NCBI GenBank assembly: GCA_905178155.1
Contig: CAJINV010000018.1
Coordinates: 1,178,501-1,242,500 of the forward strand
From: Amoebophrya sp. A120
Taxonomy: Eukaryota > Sar > Dinophyceae > Syndiniales > Amoebophryaceae
Direction of reading: 5' to 3'
Length of the DNA: 64,000 bases
Shown here: piece after piece, positions 44,201-53,852 of the stretch
Layout of the letters: the number at the start of each line of letters is the position of its first letter
Numbering within the stretch: the first letter of the stretch is position 1
The notes under the pieces: model-generated
Seen by the model: only the letters and a program-made list of their open reading frames with translations
The model's database searches: none
Told to the model about the DNA's origin: nothing
Made by a program: the position numbers and the translations under genes

Positions 44201-45008
44201 GAAATACTCTGACGTGGCTGAGTGGGAAGTCCGACGTGACTGAGTGGGCAGCTACAACGAGACAGGAAACAGAGCTTCCCGAAGTGTGTATCGCTCCCTC
44301 ACACTACCGGTGAAACAAGAGCTATTGAAAACCACAGGCATGCTTCATATTTAGTTGGTAACTTTGAAGGCAGCACAGTGTAGTACACTTTGAAGCCAAA
44401 AACTAAGACTGACCGCCACGGTCAAGGACGGCTCCTGGGTTTAGAAATAACAGCTTGCCGCGACCTCATGTGAATGTGATACTCGTCACGACATAATGCG
44501 ATGTCACAACTGCCGAAAGGAAGCTTGCGGGTACGGGAAGCATCGCTACCATACCCGCAAGAACTTGCAAAAAAAAACCAAAAAAATTAGCTCCAGAAGC
44601 AAAGCAAAAAAATAGTTCAGGTGCGAGGGAAGACTTTACGTCATATCCCAAAAATTCAAAATTCATATCTACTAAAACTCTTCAAGAAAATGAAGAGCTT
44701 CCTTCGCAAAATAAAGTGTAGGTTGAAAAACTGTTAATGAGTGGCAGCCGAAGAAAGAGCCGCTGCTGGCCAATAGTAAAGGTCTCGCTGCTGCAGTGCC
44801 AGATCGAGATCCTGCCTTCCAAAAAAGCGAAAAAGCAGTGCAGAGCGCCGGCCCATTACGACCGGCCAAAGAAACGATAAATGCAGAAATCAAGAGTCTT
44901 TCTGAGGAAAATTTCATATCAAAATGGCAGAAAAGCCAACTAGACTAGCCGATACAAGCCAACTAGACGGTACGTCCCTTGTTGGTGGAAGATCATGGTT
45001 GTAAACGT
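41238..45008. other. Gene-poor region with dispersed repeats
   Basis: Nearly 4 kb without a recognisable gene. At 41237 there is a TATCCTATGCAAAAATCTTC introner-like end with no partner in the next several hundred bases. A dispersed repeat copy sits at 42717-42830 and a TTTAGGG-like stretch at 42816-42836. The rest is AT-rich, with short frames on both strands and no family I can name. Confidence 0.55.
42717..42830. repeat. Dispersed repeat, copy 2, ending in a telomere-like stretch
   Basis: Matches 39000-39100 and runs into GGTTTAGGGTTTCGGGTTCG, a TTTAGGG-like stretch. Confidence 0.75.
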
Positions 45009-46863
45009 CTACAATTCCCAAGACATCTTAGGGGCAGACTGGCAAAAGAAGAACGTAAGCAATAAGCTTAAAAACCACAATAACACGATTCCAGACCACA
45101 GCACCTTCTCACGCCGTTCCATGTTTCGTCCCGATACTGCACCTCCGAACCATATCGCCAACACTGTCGAGAACGGTACCGTCGCGCGTGGGGTGCCCGA
45201 CAGGGACGTGATCGAGGGGGTCGACGTCGCACTGTCCTCCACAGCGGCGGCGCGGTCGGTGTCACCGGTCGTGGCGTTGGGGACGGCGAGGGCTATCAAA
45301 TGTAAAAATGTCTGGGTCTGGAAGATTCTAAACTTTTAATGCTGTCTGGGAATTCAACAAAAAAATTGTATTGCATGACCAGTAAGAGGAGTAGACTTGG
45401 TGCTCCGCGGAGTGGGCATTTCTTATGAGGCACAGGCATCACAAAGTCCTCTAAAAATCGGTCATGCTAGGGCATGCATCACAGACATCATGGGCCATTC
45501 AAAATCTGCATCACAAGTCTTGCATTCTTCCAGACCGACCCAGACATATTTACATTTGATAAGGGCGGCGCCCCGGACATGCACGGAGGCCTCCACGGCG
45601 GCGAGGATGTACCGGACGGCTTTTTTGGGCGGTATCCTGCGTAAAAACGGGGCCCACACCCCATAGTCAAGACGGGGAATCGGCTAGACAAATCCACAAG
45701 TTTTGCGTGTCTTGCATGACAGATTTTTTGGTCTCGTAGTGTACCAGTCGCGTAGTTTAGCTAGTGCAGCAACATCACAGATATAGCTTACCATGCTGAT
45801 TTGAGCGCGACAAATCTCAAAACACCGCCAGAAACTGCTTCTCATGGGGCTCCGCACGAGAGACATTTTATGCATGCAGATTTCCATTACAACTCTTGGG
45901 TGGGGACGTTTTTACAAATGATAGGCGGCGCGGACTTCTTTTGCACCGCACGGACCAGTATGAAATGCAAATATGTCTGGGTCTGGAAACCTGTGATGGT
46001 AAAACGTGGATGATGGAAACAGTTCCGAACGCAACCCAGCATGACAACTCTGCAGAACGCTTTCTCATAGGCGACCCGCATGAGGGACTGCGTTTTTGCA
46101 TGCACATAAGAGCCTGCGACTCATGCCGGCTATGCAATGCAGATTTTCTAGGTATAGTGGAAAGCTAGCATTACAAGTTCCAACCTCCCAGGCCCACCCA
46201 GACACGTTTGCAACCCATAGCCAGTTTGTTAAAGCAGGTCATCAGATGGCCATCGTCGCTGTCCTCCGCGATGCCAAGGATGTAGGTCAGCACGCCCTGG
46301 TCCGCCCACAGTCTGTACTGCCACTTCTCGTCGCTGAGAGTCGCGACCGTGGGGAGCTATCAACTGTAAAAGTGTCTGGGTCTGGAAGGTTGGAACTTGT
46401 GATGCTAACTTCGGACTCTAAAAATTTCTGTTTTCCATGACCAGCAAGAGGAGTCCGGTTTGTGCTACGCGTGGAGGGCATTTGTCATGCGAAATAGGCA
46501 TCAGGAAGGCCTCTGAAAATCTGTGATGCTAGGGCTTCCATGACAGACATTCTGTGTCATGCAAAAACAGCATAACAAATTTCGGATTCTTCCAGACCCA
46601 GGCACTTTTGCAATCGATATGAACATGATGTCGCAGTACCGGTGGAACTCACGGACACCGGTGGCCGGGTCCGCCGTGACAATCGTATGCGAGGGAAAAA
46701 AACGGGCTCGTGACAAGGAAGAAAAAGCACTTTTGATCACCAGCCTGGGCGTCGGGCCACTTGCGAGACAAGTAGATACAACGGACTCTTCTGCGCACAT
46801 GCTAGACAAGTTTTCTACTTCCGCAAGATCATCAGCTCCAGATGAAGTACCAAGCTTGTTCAC
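45009..46863 (-). CDS. Unknown protein with C-terminal membrane anchor
   Basis: Exons ~46863-46620, 46357-46221, 45959-45924, 45632-45562, 45293-45009. Four introners rebuild one frame: RLVIKSAFSSLSRARFF, PSHTIVTADPATGVREFHRY, CDIMFLPTVATLSDEKWQYR, LWADQGVLTYILGIAEDSDD, HLMTCFNKLVRAVQKK, KKAVRYILAAVEASVHVRG, then the hydrophobic tail VLWSGIVLLWFLSLLLTFFF and a short lumenal end. The compact alpha/beta-looking head plus C-terminal anchor is the layout of tail-anchored trafficking proteins, but I cannot assign a family. The start is not settled: the frame has no ATG at 46863. A short upstream frame at 46962-46897 (MDAVRAKKLRLANILNNQ) could be an earlier exon but is followed by an in-frame stop. 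Confidence 0.58.
45294..45561. mobile_element. Introner, family A
   Basis: Direct repeat AGGGC. The right TIR has a small duplication (CAGACCGACCCAGACA). Excision joins VHVRGAAL to AVPNATTGDTD. Confidence 0.9.
45633..45923. mobile_element. Introner, family B
   Basis: TIR TATCCTGCGTAAAAACGGGG and its complement. Direct repeat GGCGG. Excision joins QKKSAP to PKKAVRYILAAVEAS. Confidence 0.91.
45960..46220. mobile_element. Introner, family A
   Basis: Direct repeat CCAGT. The interior resembles the Prp38 copy at 57146-57396. Excision joins MTCFNKL to VRAVQKKSAP. Confidence 0.9.
46358..46619. mobile_element. Introner, family A, no clean direct repeat
   Basis: Ends TATCAACTGTAAAAGTGTCT and GGCACTTTTGCAATCGATA are typical, but the flanks (GGAGC / TGAAC) do not match. 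Excision joins RYCDIMF to LPTVATLSDEKW. Confidence 0.85.
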
Positions 46864-47213
46864 ATGCTTCTTTACGGGAAGAAGAACAAGACGTCAGAGC
46901 GGCTGGGGTTGATTGTTCAAAATATTGGCCAATCTCAATTTCTTGGCGCGAACCGCGTCCATTTTGTCTCTTCATACTTGTCCAAATTGAAAACTTCGTA
47001 TCGGAGTTGCCTCCCGAGGACCTGTTGTGTAGTTAAAGAATTCGTGATTGATGTGGGTACTATTATATCTTTCCAGCACAGGAGCATGGCAGTTTTGCTG
47101 CAAGGTTGAAAAAGGATAGCTGATTGTCCAAGATGAAGAACCAGCTCTGATCTACTGCACTAATAAATCATATAATATGGCGACTGGTAAGTATCAGAAG
47201 AGACTTTCGTTCT

Positions 47214-47660
47214 TTATACCACAGTGTCATCCGTGGACGACAAGGTCCTGATGGAACCCCCGCCCATGCCGTTCGGTAAAGCGGCCGCATTCTGCTGCAT
47301 CCTCAAGTCGTACGCGAGATTCTCCCGCGCAATGTGGTCGGCCAAGGGATCGCTCTGCAGCCGGTCGGCCTCGTTGGCACCGAAGACCAAGTTCACGAAA
47401 CTCCCGTTTGGCACGGCGAAGGCTCGATTGTCACAGGAAGCGGGCAAGAACTCCTCCTTCGCGACTCCCTGATCCAGGATAAGGAACGACTTCTGGCGCG
47501 AACTCGGGACCGCGGTGGCACGCGCAAAATCGTCCTTCAAATCGCGCACCGTGTATCGGGGCGTCATCTGTAACTCAAAAGCTGTTCGGTGATCGTTATT
47601 GATCATGGCAGTGGCGTGAGTCACGCGCTGTGTGTAGTGGTTATGTCGCATCATTTTCAA
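47214..47660 (-). CDS. Ubiquitin-like domain protein, 5' part uncertain
   Basis: The main exon reads FELQMTPRYTVRDLKDDF, then ARATAVPSSRQKSFLILDQG, NRAFAVPNGSFVNLVFG and a tail ending LSSTDDTVV. The order strand - T-V-x-D-L-K-x-x-F - strand - L-I-x-x-G - V-x-L-V-F is that of a ubiquitin fold. No C-terminal GG is present, so it is a domain in a larger protein, not a modifier. An AG just before CTTTTGAGTTAC (about 47585) is a likely acceptor, and an upstream exon at 48340-48224 (TARKVAKKPVYSDPDAQV) next to a family D introner may belong to it. That join is unproven. Confidence 0.55.
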   Translation of the reverse strand: MKMMRHNHYTQRVTHATAMINNDHRTAFELQMTPRYTVRDLKDDFARATAVPSSRQKSFLILDQGVAKEEFLPASCDNRAFAVPNGSFVNLVFGANEADRLQSDPLADHIARENLAYDLRMQQNAAALPNGMGGGSIRTLSSTDDTVV

Positions 47661-48074
47661 AAATTATACGTGCAGCGTTGCAGTATAATTTGCTGGCAGC
47701 AGATTTTTGATAGGTATTTCAAATTGGGTTGGAAACCGATGTTTATAGCAAAGAAAGATCCTTTTGAAGAAAGTCGAACGGTCAGACGTAAAAACAAGTA
47801 TTCCAGCACTCGGTGGTACAAGCAATACGAGTTAGAAGGAAGTTTTGATTCGATTTTCTAGCCTTGCGGCACGAAAAACCTACCTGTGGGTTTTTTTGAA
47901 TTTGGGATTGATAAAGTCAAATTGTCAGTGGTAAATTGATGTTTCTTGGTCATCAAACGGCATTTTTGAAAAGTAGATCGAGCAAACACACAAAAGATAC
48001 CATACCGGATGATCGAACCAAGAGGCAAAAAAAATACCGGAATTCAAAAACGAAAATCAACTCAAAATATCATT

Positions 48075-48223
48075 TATGCATTGCAAAAGTATCGTACTAG
48101 TATAAATTGCATCACAAATTTTTTCGAAAGGGAAAATGAAATTTGTAATGCTGATTCAGCTAAAAAGGGATATTTGTCATGCATGATTGCAATTACTACG
48201 AGTACGATACTTTTGCACAGTGT
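48075..48223. mobile_element. Introner, family D
   Basis: 149 bp. TIR TATGCATTGCAAAAGTATCG and CGATACTTTTGCAC. Direct repeat ATCATT. The host exon (GGDHKIHND) belongs to an unassigned upstream part of the ubiquitin-like gene or to a separate one. Confidence 0.87.
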
Positions 48224-48710
48224 ATCATTGTGGATCTTGTGATCGCCCCCGGACGAAAATCCGGACAGAAAAAACAAGGAACCAACTTGGGCGTCTGGAT
48301 CGCTGTAGACAGGCTTCTTGGCCACCTTTCTCGCTGTGTCCAACTCCGACAGTCAAAAAAAAAAACGTGTCGTGCCTGACCGACTGCTGACCGAAATTAT
48401 CTTGTGACAGATATCCAACCGATCTCTGGACTTACTTTTGCGACCATGAGTTGTGTAGCTTCAAAGAATAGAACAAAATCGCGAACGCAAACGAAACACT
48501 CTTCTAATTGCGGGCGTACAAGGTGTCATGAGCGTATCTTACAACTTTGAAAAAGTTTATTGCGGGATGATTATGTCGTGCCTGGCTTCATATTCATAGG
48601 TGAGAAGACCATGCGCCTCATCGAATAAATGGAGCGTCTGCAGAATCTGCGCATCTTTAAAGCACCTTCAGTACAAGCAACAGACCTGCAGCTTCCCGTA
48701 CTTTTTTTCT

Positions 48711-51700
48711 TCACGCTGTATCTTCTATCATCTTCAAAATCATTTGCACATCCCGAACGCAGCCCATGATAATCGGGCATCGGTCGTGGATTTTCTCTGG
48801 ATTCACCTCCAAGATCCGTCCGCACTTCCCGCGAAACATGCCGGTATTGGTATTGTTAGGAAAAATCTTCACTCCCCATGTCGAAAAGGAAATTTGTGAT
48901 GCTAAAACAACCGCACCGACATTGCCATTGTCCATTATCACTGGGGAAGCAAGCCTCCGCAGGCGCTGGAGGGGCATAGGGTCAGCTTCGTATTGCAGGA
49001 AGGCCGCATCGCGGCCAGATCGCCAGCCTAGGTAGGGGCGTTTGTGTCTAGTTGCTCAGCATTGCAAACGGCTGCCCTTTAGGCCAAAAAGCATGACAGA
49101 TGGCTTCCACAATGGGACGGAAGCTTCTGCCCTTGTCTTCTTGCAAGACAGATGCGATCTGTGACCACAAATCAGCAACCCGAATTTTTGGAAGCGTGCC
49201 TTTTCAATATGGGGAGGGGTGATTTTTCCCGACAATAATTGGCCAACCCACCGGCTTGTTCCGTGATCAAGGCCATCGGGAAGCCCTCGTACAAGATATC
49301 ACAATGAAAACTGCCCCCATGATCCCAAACTTGGCAGCATTTGCATTGCAAACCTTTCCAATAGAAACATTCCCCGTCTTACATATCTCAGCATCACAAA
49401 TTTTCCATGCTGAATAGCTCAAATTTGTCTTGCGAAGGACCCCAACAGTGGCCGGATCTGTCATGCAGAAGGCACCTTGCGGTTGCGCACCCAGATTCTG
49501 CATCAGGAAGGCTCGCAATCCTTTCATGCAAGACAAAAAGCTTTCATTTGGAAACTTTGCATGACAAACTTCTGCAAATTCCGGGGTGGGAGCATTTTTC
49601 ATTGCAGTACAAGACCCGGAGTTTCCCTTTGGTCGATTTCTGGTCCGCGGGGTACAGGAAAACGCCGCCGTTATTACAATGAAAAATACCCCCACGACCC
49701 CCGATCTTGGGCGCATTTGTCTTGCAAATCTTTCCATATGAAACATGCGCCATCTTGCATCTATCAGCATCACAGATTTCCGGTCGTGAATTATAGCAAG
49801 AATTTGCATTGCGAAAGATCCCAGCAAGAGCGGCGCTTGTCATGCAGGCGCTGCGATACACGCCTAGACTCTGCATCAGAAAGATTCATACTCCTTTCAT
49901 GCATGACACAAAGTTTTCATTTGGACGCTTCGCATCACAAACTGTTGCAACTTTGGAGGTGGGGACATTTTTCATTGTAATAGCCGTAGAGGAGACTTCG
50001 GTGGACGTCGGATACCATGGACCCCACGTACCGCGCGGTGTAATCGTTTTCCTTGCAGTAGTTCACAAAATCATGGATCCCTTTCTCCTGTCCTGTGCAA
50101 AAGTATCGGGCTCGTACTGGAGTACAGGCGCAATGTTGCTGCACGACATAAGCAAGACGACTCTGATAGTAGATATGGTCCTACCATTACAAATTGCACT
50201 GTTTTTAATTTTCCTGTACTCCGATAAAAACTCATGCTAGCACTTTACTTTTGCAATCCATACATCCCAGTGCTTGGAGTTGCCTTCGTTGCACGAGTAG
50301 ATCTTCTTCCCGCCGTTCGAAGGTATTTTGATGTTTTCGATAAACATGAACTCTCCGATGGAGGGGTCCAATTGGTACCGCTGCACGCCGGTAATAGTTT
50401 CCGGCGCGGATATTACCAACTCGCAACCGGCACCGTACCTGATGAAAGTTGTGCATTATTTTTGCGGTCGTGATTTTATCTGATTCTGATCATGCGGTTT
50501 TGATTTGCATACAAAATTCTGATGTTTTCATCATTCTGTGTCTGTTCACAAAGCGATGTCGTGCATGGCGAAAGCAGAAGTAGGTACATTGAATATCCCG
50601 CAGCCACGATTTCCGTTCCGGGTCGCAAAATGTCGTCCACCGTCGCTTTTCCGCTCATGGGTATCTATCCGCCAGAAAAGAGTTTGCGATCGCGCAGTTT
50701 GTGATGCGTATATCTTGATGGCTAGGCGAAGGGCCAAAGGTTGTGTTTCTTGCATGTTGTAGCGTGTATTAGAATGCTAGAAAGTTTTGCACGAAGCCTT
50801 CGTTTATTTCTACGCTCCTCTTCTTTCCGCATGACAAGTTTGCCACGATGTTGGTACTAATTTTCTGTGTGATAGTGACAGCCTCTTGTAGATGCTGAAA
50901 ATCGAACCGACAGAACCGGTATGCAATGCAAATTTACGTCTGCATCTCCAAGGAGTACACATGCGCATTTCACATCGCACAAAAAGCATCATGTATCAGC
51001 GGCAACAAGGGTCCTTTTCTTGTCCCGGAAGGAATGCATTTGTATTTCTCATGCGGCGTAACCAGGGCTGCAACCAAGCATCATATGAGAGAAGTCCTCA
51101 CCTTTTTAGAAACAGTAGCTATCGCCGACTAGAACCCTCGGAGCGGACCTTGCCAGAGCCAGCCATTCAAAAACTGCATGACAAAGAACCCTCGCAGGAG
51201 TGCTGTTCCAGGCCCAGACATATTTGCAGTTGATAAACGTTACAGTCGATGTTTGAACTTCCGTCCAGGGGATCGAAGGCGACGCAGAATATGCATTGCA
51301 AACATGTCTGGGTCTGAAAGGATGCGAACTTGTCATGCTAAGTCTGGATGGTACTTACAAAAATTTGTGTTGCATGACTACCAAAAGCTGTCCAGTTTTG
51401 AACAAGTTTAGAGGCAGTTTGTCACGCAGGATAGGCATGATAGGGACGTCGCAGAACCTGTCATGCTAGGTCCTACATTCCAAACCTCATGGGGCATGGA
51501 AAATATGCATGAGAAGTTTGCACTCTTCCAGACCCAGACATTTTTGCAATGCATACAGAAACAGGCCCCGCTATTTCCGTCTTCTCCAGAAGATGCGGTA
51601 GTACTGCTATTGTTGTTCTCCCCATGAACGACGATGGCGTCTTTTTCCTCTTATGAGAGTGTCAGGATTGAAGTCGACAGAGTTGTAATGCATAAAATCG

Positions 51701-52935
51701 ATACCAGTTGGAAGCCATATTTCCAAGCGGTGCATGACAAATTTCGGCACCGTCTAAATCCAGTCTGTCATGCTGTTTAGGGACAGAAAGTGTCTTTTGT
51801 CATGCTACATTAGTAGCTCTATCGCAGACCCAAAACAGGCTTACAGCCGGCCTCACTTGCCATCCCTGCAAGAGACACCCTTCATGCCTTGCCACTTATG
51901 CATGAGAAATTATTTCAACGTTGACGATTTCAGTCCTGACGCTTCCGTACCTCTTCCGAGACGAGTAAGCAGCACACGCCCGACTGCTTCAGAGAGTGGA
52001 CCCAGATCTCGTTGGCCAGCACATCCAGCTTCTTCACGTCGTCGCCACTGGCGTTCGAGTCCCCGGCCTGGCCGTACAGGTTGGAAATTCCGGCGCGGCG
52101 GATGGCGTGGGCGACCACTTTACAGGCGGCGTATGGAGGGGACAGGAAATAATGTCTTCCTTCGATCATGCAAAAAACACCTCTGTCATCAAAAAAAGTT
52201 ATCCTTGCCCTTCACAGCACCAGCAGGGCTGCTCTCGCGACAATTATGTACTTTACCGCGAACGTTGTTCCACAGCGCCTGCGGTAAGCGCACTCGCAAG
52301 CCGCTCCTAAGCGTCGGCGCACGCCTGAGTGATTTTTCGCGCGACTTCGGCTAAAGTCATTCGCGCCAGTTAAGCTGCAGTGCGAGCGTTGCACTACTTA
52401 AGCCGAAGTGCTGCTTCCTGCAGCTCCGGTGCTTTGCAAGACTCAGAGCAAGCTTAAGTGTTTCGCACGACTTAGACTAAGTAGTGCACTTCGTCGGTCG
52501 TCTTAAGTCGTTCGCACTACTTAAGCCAAAGTGCTTCGCGAACCTCTTAAGTCGTGCGCACGACTTAAGCCAAGGTGCTTCGCGAGCCTCTTAAGTCGGT
52601 CGCACGACTTAAGCCAAGGTGCTTCGTGAGCCTTAAGTCGTTCGCACGACTTAGGCGGTGATGCTTCGCGCGAGCCCATCTAAAGTAATTCGCGCGAGTC
52701 ATCCCCATGCTGTGGCTTTTCAAAAGCAGACTGCATCACAATATGGCACTTATTTCCTTCATTTGGTGCAATAGCTGCCAGACAAAGCAATACGAACCGC
52801 CATTTTTCGCCGAGGCACGGTAGCTGAAGTCATTGTCATTATTTTTATTTCCTGATTCATAAATTCTGGATCGCGTTCATCAGTAGCGCCAGTTTGTTGT
52901 CGCCCGTGCACGCAAAAGTTTGCGTGACATTTTTT
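48711..52935 (-). CDS. FBP: Fructose-1,6-bisphosphatase, 5' end not found
   Basis: Hydrolyses fructose-1,6-bisphosphate to fructose-6-phosphate in gluconeogenesis. Exons: ~52935-52870, ~52150-51950, 51652-51556, 51289-51236, ~50919-50890, ~50660-50605, ~50438-50265, 50089-49983, 49671-49608, 49295-49237, 48855-48711. Blocks in order: TFACTGDNKLALLMNAIQ, AIRRAGISNLYGQAGDSN, DVKKLDVLANEIWVHSLK, LLVSEEEKDAIVV (metal-ligand Glu pair), FDPLDGSSNIDCN (metal motif), GSVGSIFSIYKR, ILRPGTEIVAAGYSMYGAG, YQLDPSIGEFMF, DYTARYVGSMVSDVHRSLLY (substrate loop), GGVFLYPADQKSTKGKLRVL, YEGFPMALITEQAGGLAN and CPIIMGCVRDVQMILKMIED. An Asn/Ser/Thr-rich insert lies between the Glu pair and the metal motif. Seven introns are introners; at least one is GT-AG. 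The N-terminal 20-40 residues are missing. Confidence 0.93.
48856..49236. mobile_element. Introner, family C (FBPase)
   Basis: 381 bp. Ends GTTAGGAAAAATCTTCACTC and GGTGATTTTTCCCGACA. Weak direct repeat around ATTG. Excision joins EQAGGLAN to TNTGMFRGKCGRIL. Confidence 0.82.
49296..49607. mobile_element. Introner, family H (FBPase)
   Basis: TIR TATCACAATGAAAACTGCCC and its complement. Direct repeat TACAAG. Excision joins KGKLRVLY to EGFPMALITEQ. Confidence 0.92.
49672..49982. mobile_element. Introner, family H (FBPase), no GT-AG possible
   Basis: TIR TATTACAATGAAAAATACCC and its complement. Direct repeat GCCGT. Excision must give HRSLLYGGVFLYP, and no cut position across the repeat gives GT-AG. 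Confidence 0.94.
50090..50264. mobile_element. Introner, family D (FBPase)
   Basis: Ends GTGCAAAAGTATCG and TTACTTTTGCAATCCATA. Short direct repeat TCCT / TCCC. Excision joins NEGNSKHW to EKGIHDFVNYC. Confidence 0.83.
50920..51235. mobile_element. Introner, family A (FBPase), left end eroded
   Basis: The right end (CAGGCCCAGACATATTTGCAGTTGATA) is typical. The left TIR is cut to TATGCAATGCAAATTTACGTC. Flanks AACCGG / AACGTT. Excision joins SSNIDCN to GSVGSIFSIYKR. Confidence 0.82.
51290..51555. mobile_element. Introner, family A (FBPase)
   Basis: Direct repeat CAGAA. Excision joins GNSGACF to CVAFDPLDGSSNID, just ahead of the metal-binding motif. Confidence 0.93.
51653..51949. mobile_element. 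Introner, family F (FBPase)
   Basis: TIR TATGAGAGTGTCAGGATTGA... and its complement. Direct repeat CCTCTT. Excision joins CLLVSEE to EKDAIVVHGENN. Confidence 0.92.
52220..52700. repeat. CTTAAG palindromic repeat array in the FBPase intron
   Basis: Repeated units of about 60 bp built on palindromes such as AAGTCGTGCGCACGACTTAA, separated by GCCAAGGTGCTTCGCGAGCC. At least six units decay toward the left. It lies within the large intron between the first two recognised FBPase exons. Confidence 0.85.
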
Positions 52936-53852
52936 GACGTGGCTTATGCAGAGGCATGCTTTGGGCGTGGAAACAAAAGTTGTCTAGCTGTGCATTAGAA
53001 CCACGAAGCCAAGATGCTGGTGTCATGCTGTAGAACAAGCAGCAATAGAAATTTCGTTCTCCAGCCACAAAAGCTCACTTTGATACCGCTCGGGACAGAA
53101 AGACCGCATCGTCGGGGTAAAACGTGCCTGCCGGGCGCGACATGGGTTAGTGTGTTCACGTTTGAAAAAGATTTGTGTTGCGAAAGCGACAGGTTGTGTT
53201 GTCACACAGAAAGATTTGTCTATGGCTAAATGTGAAAGCGTAAAGCACTAAGAACGACAGCCGTGCCTCTCTGTTGTTCCTCCACGTAAAAACGAAAATA
53301 ATGAGAAGAAACAGCCACTTCTTTCTGCATCGTGAAGAGTCCAAGTACAACTTCTACCACTAGCTACTTCGCTCCGGAACCAACGAAAAAAAAAACTGCT
53401 GCTCAACATACGATTCTTCACAAAACCCTGCGCTCTTCCAGGAGCATTAGACCTTTTATACTCGCGGAAACAACCGACAAACGTTGTGCCGCAGAGCAGG
53501 TGCGCGATCTGAGCCGCTGACTGAGTGAATCACTGCTCTTCCTTTCATTATTTTTGTCGCGCCTAAAATCTTTAACTTGTTCATACTTGATACTCTGATA
53601 CGCAGTACATTCAAATATCCAAATCTGTCGCTGGTTTCGTTCATTCAATCAAACCATTGTAAGTCGTTTCTTGAAACTGCGTCGCGGGAGGTTCAAGATC
53701 TCGCGCGATGATGCTCTTGATGTTGAGTAGGTGGACTTTTTCACCCAACATAGCATAATTGCTCTTTTCCTGGTGTAGTAGTAATGTAACTTCATGTGGA
53801 CCACGAGAGTTCTTGTTGTCGCCACCGAATTACAACAAACCCTCATATACAA
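52936..53852. other. Unassigned stretch upstream of the first FBPase exon found
   Basis: Should contain the missing FBPase start exon and promoter. I could not identify either. No introner ends or repeats are seen. Confidence 0.5.
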
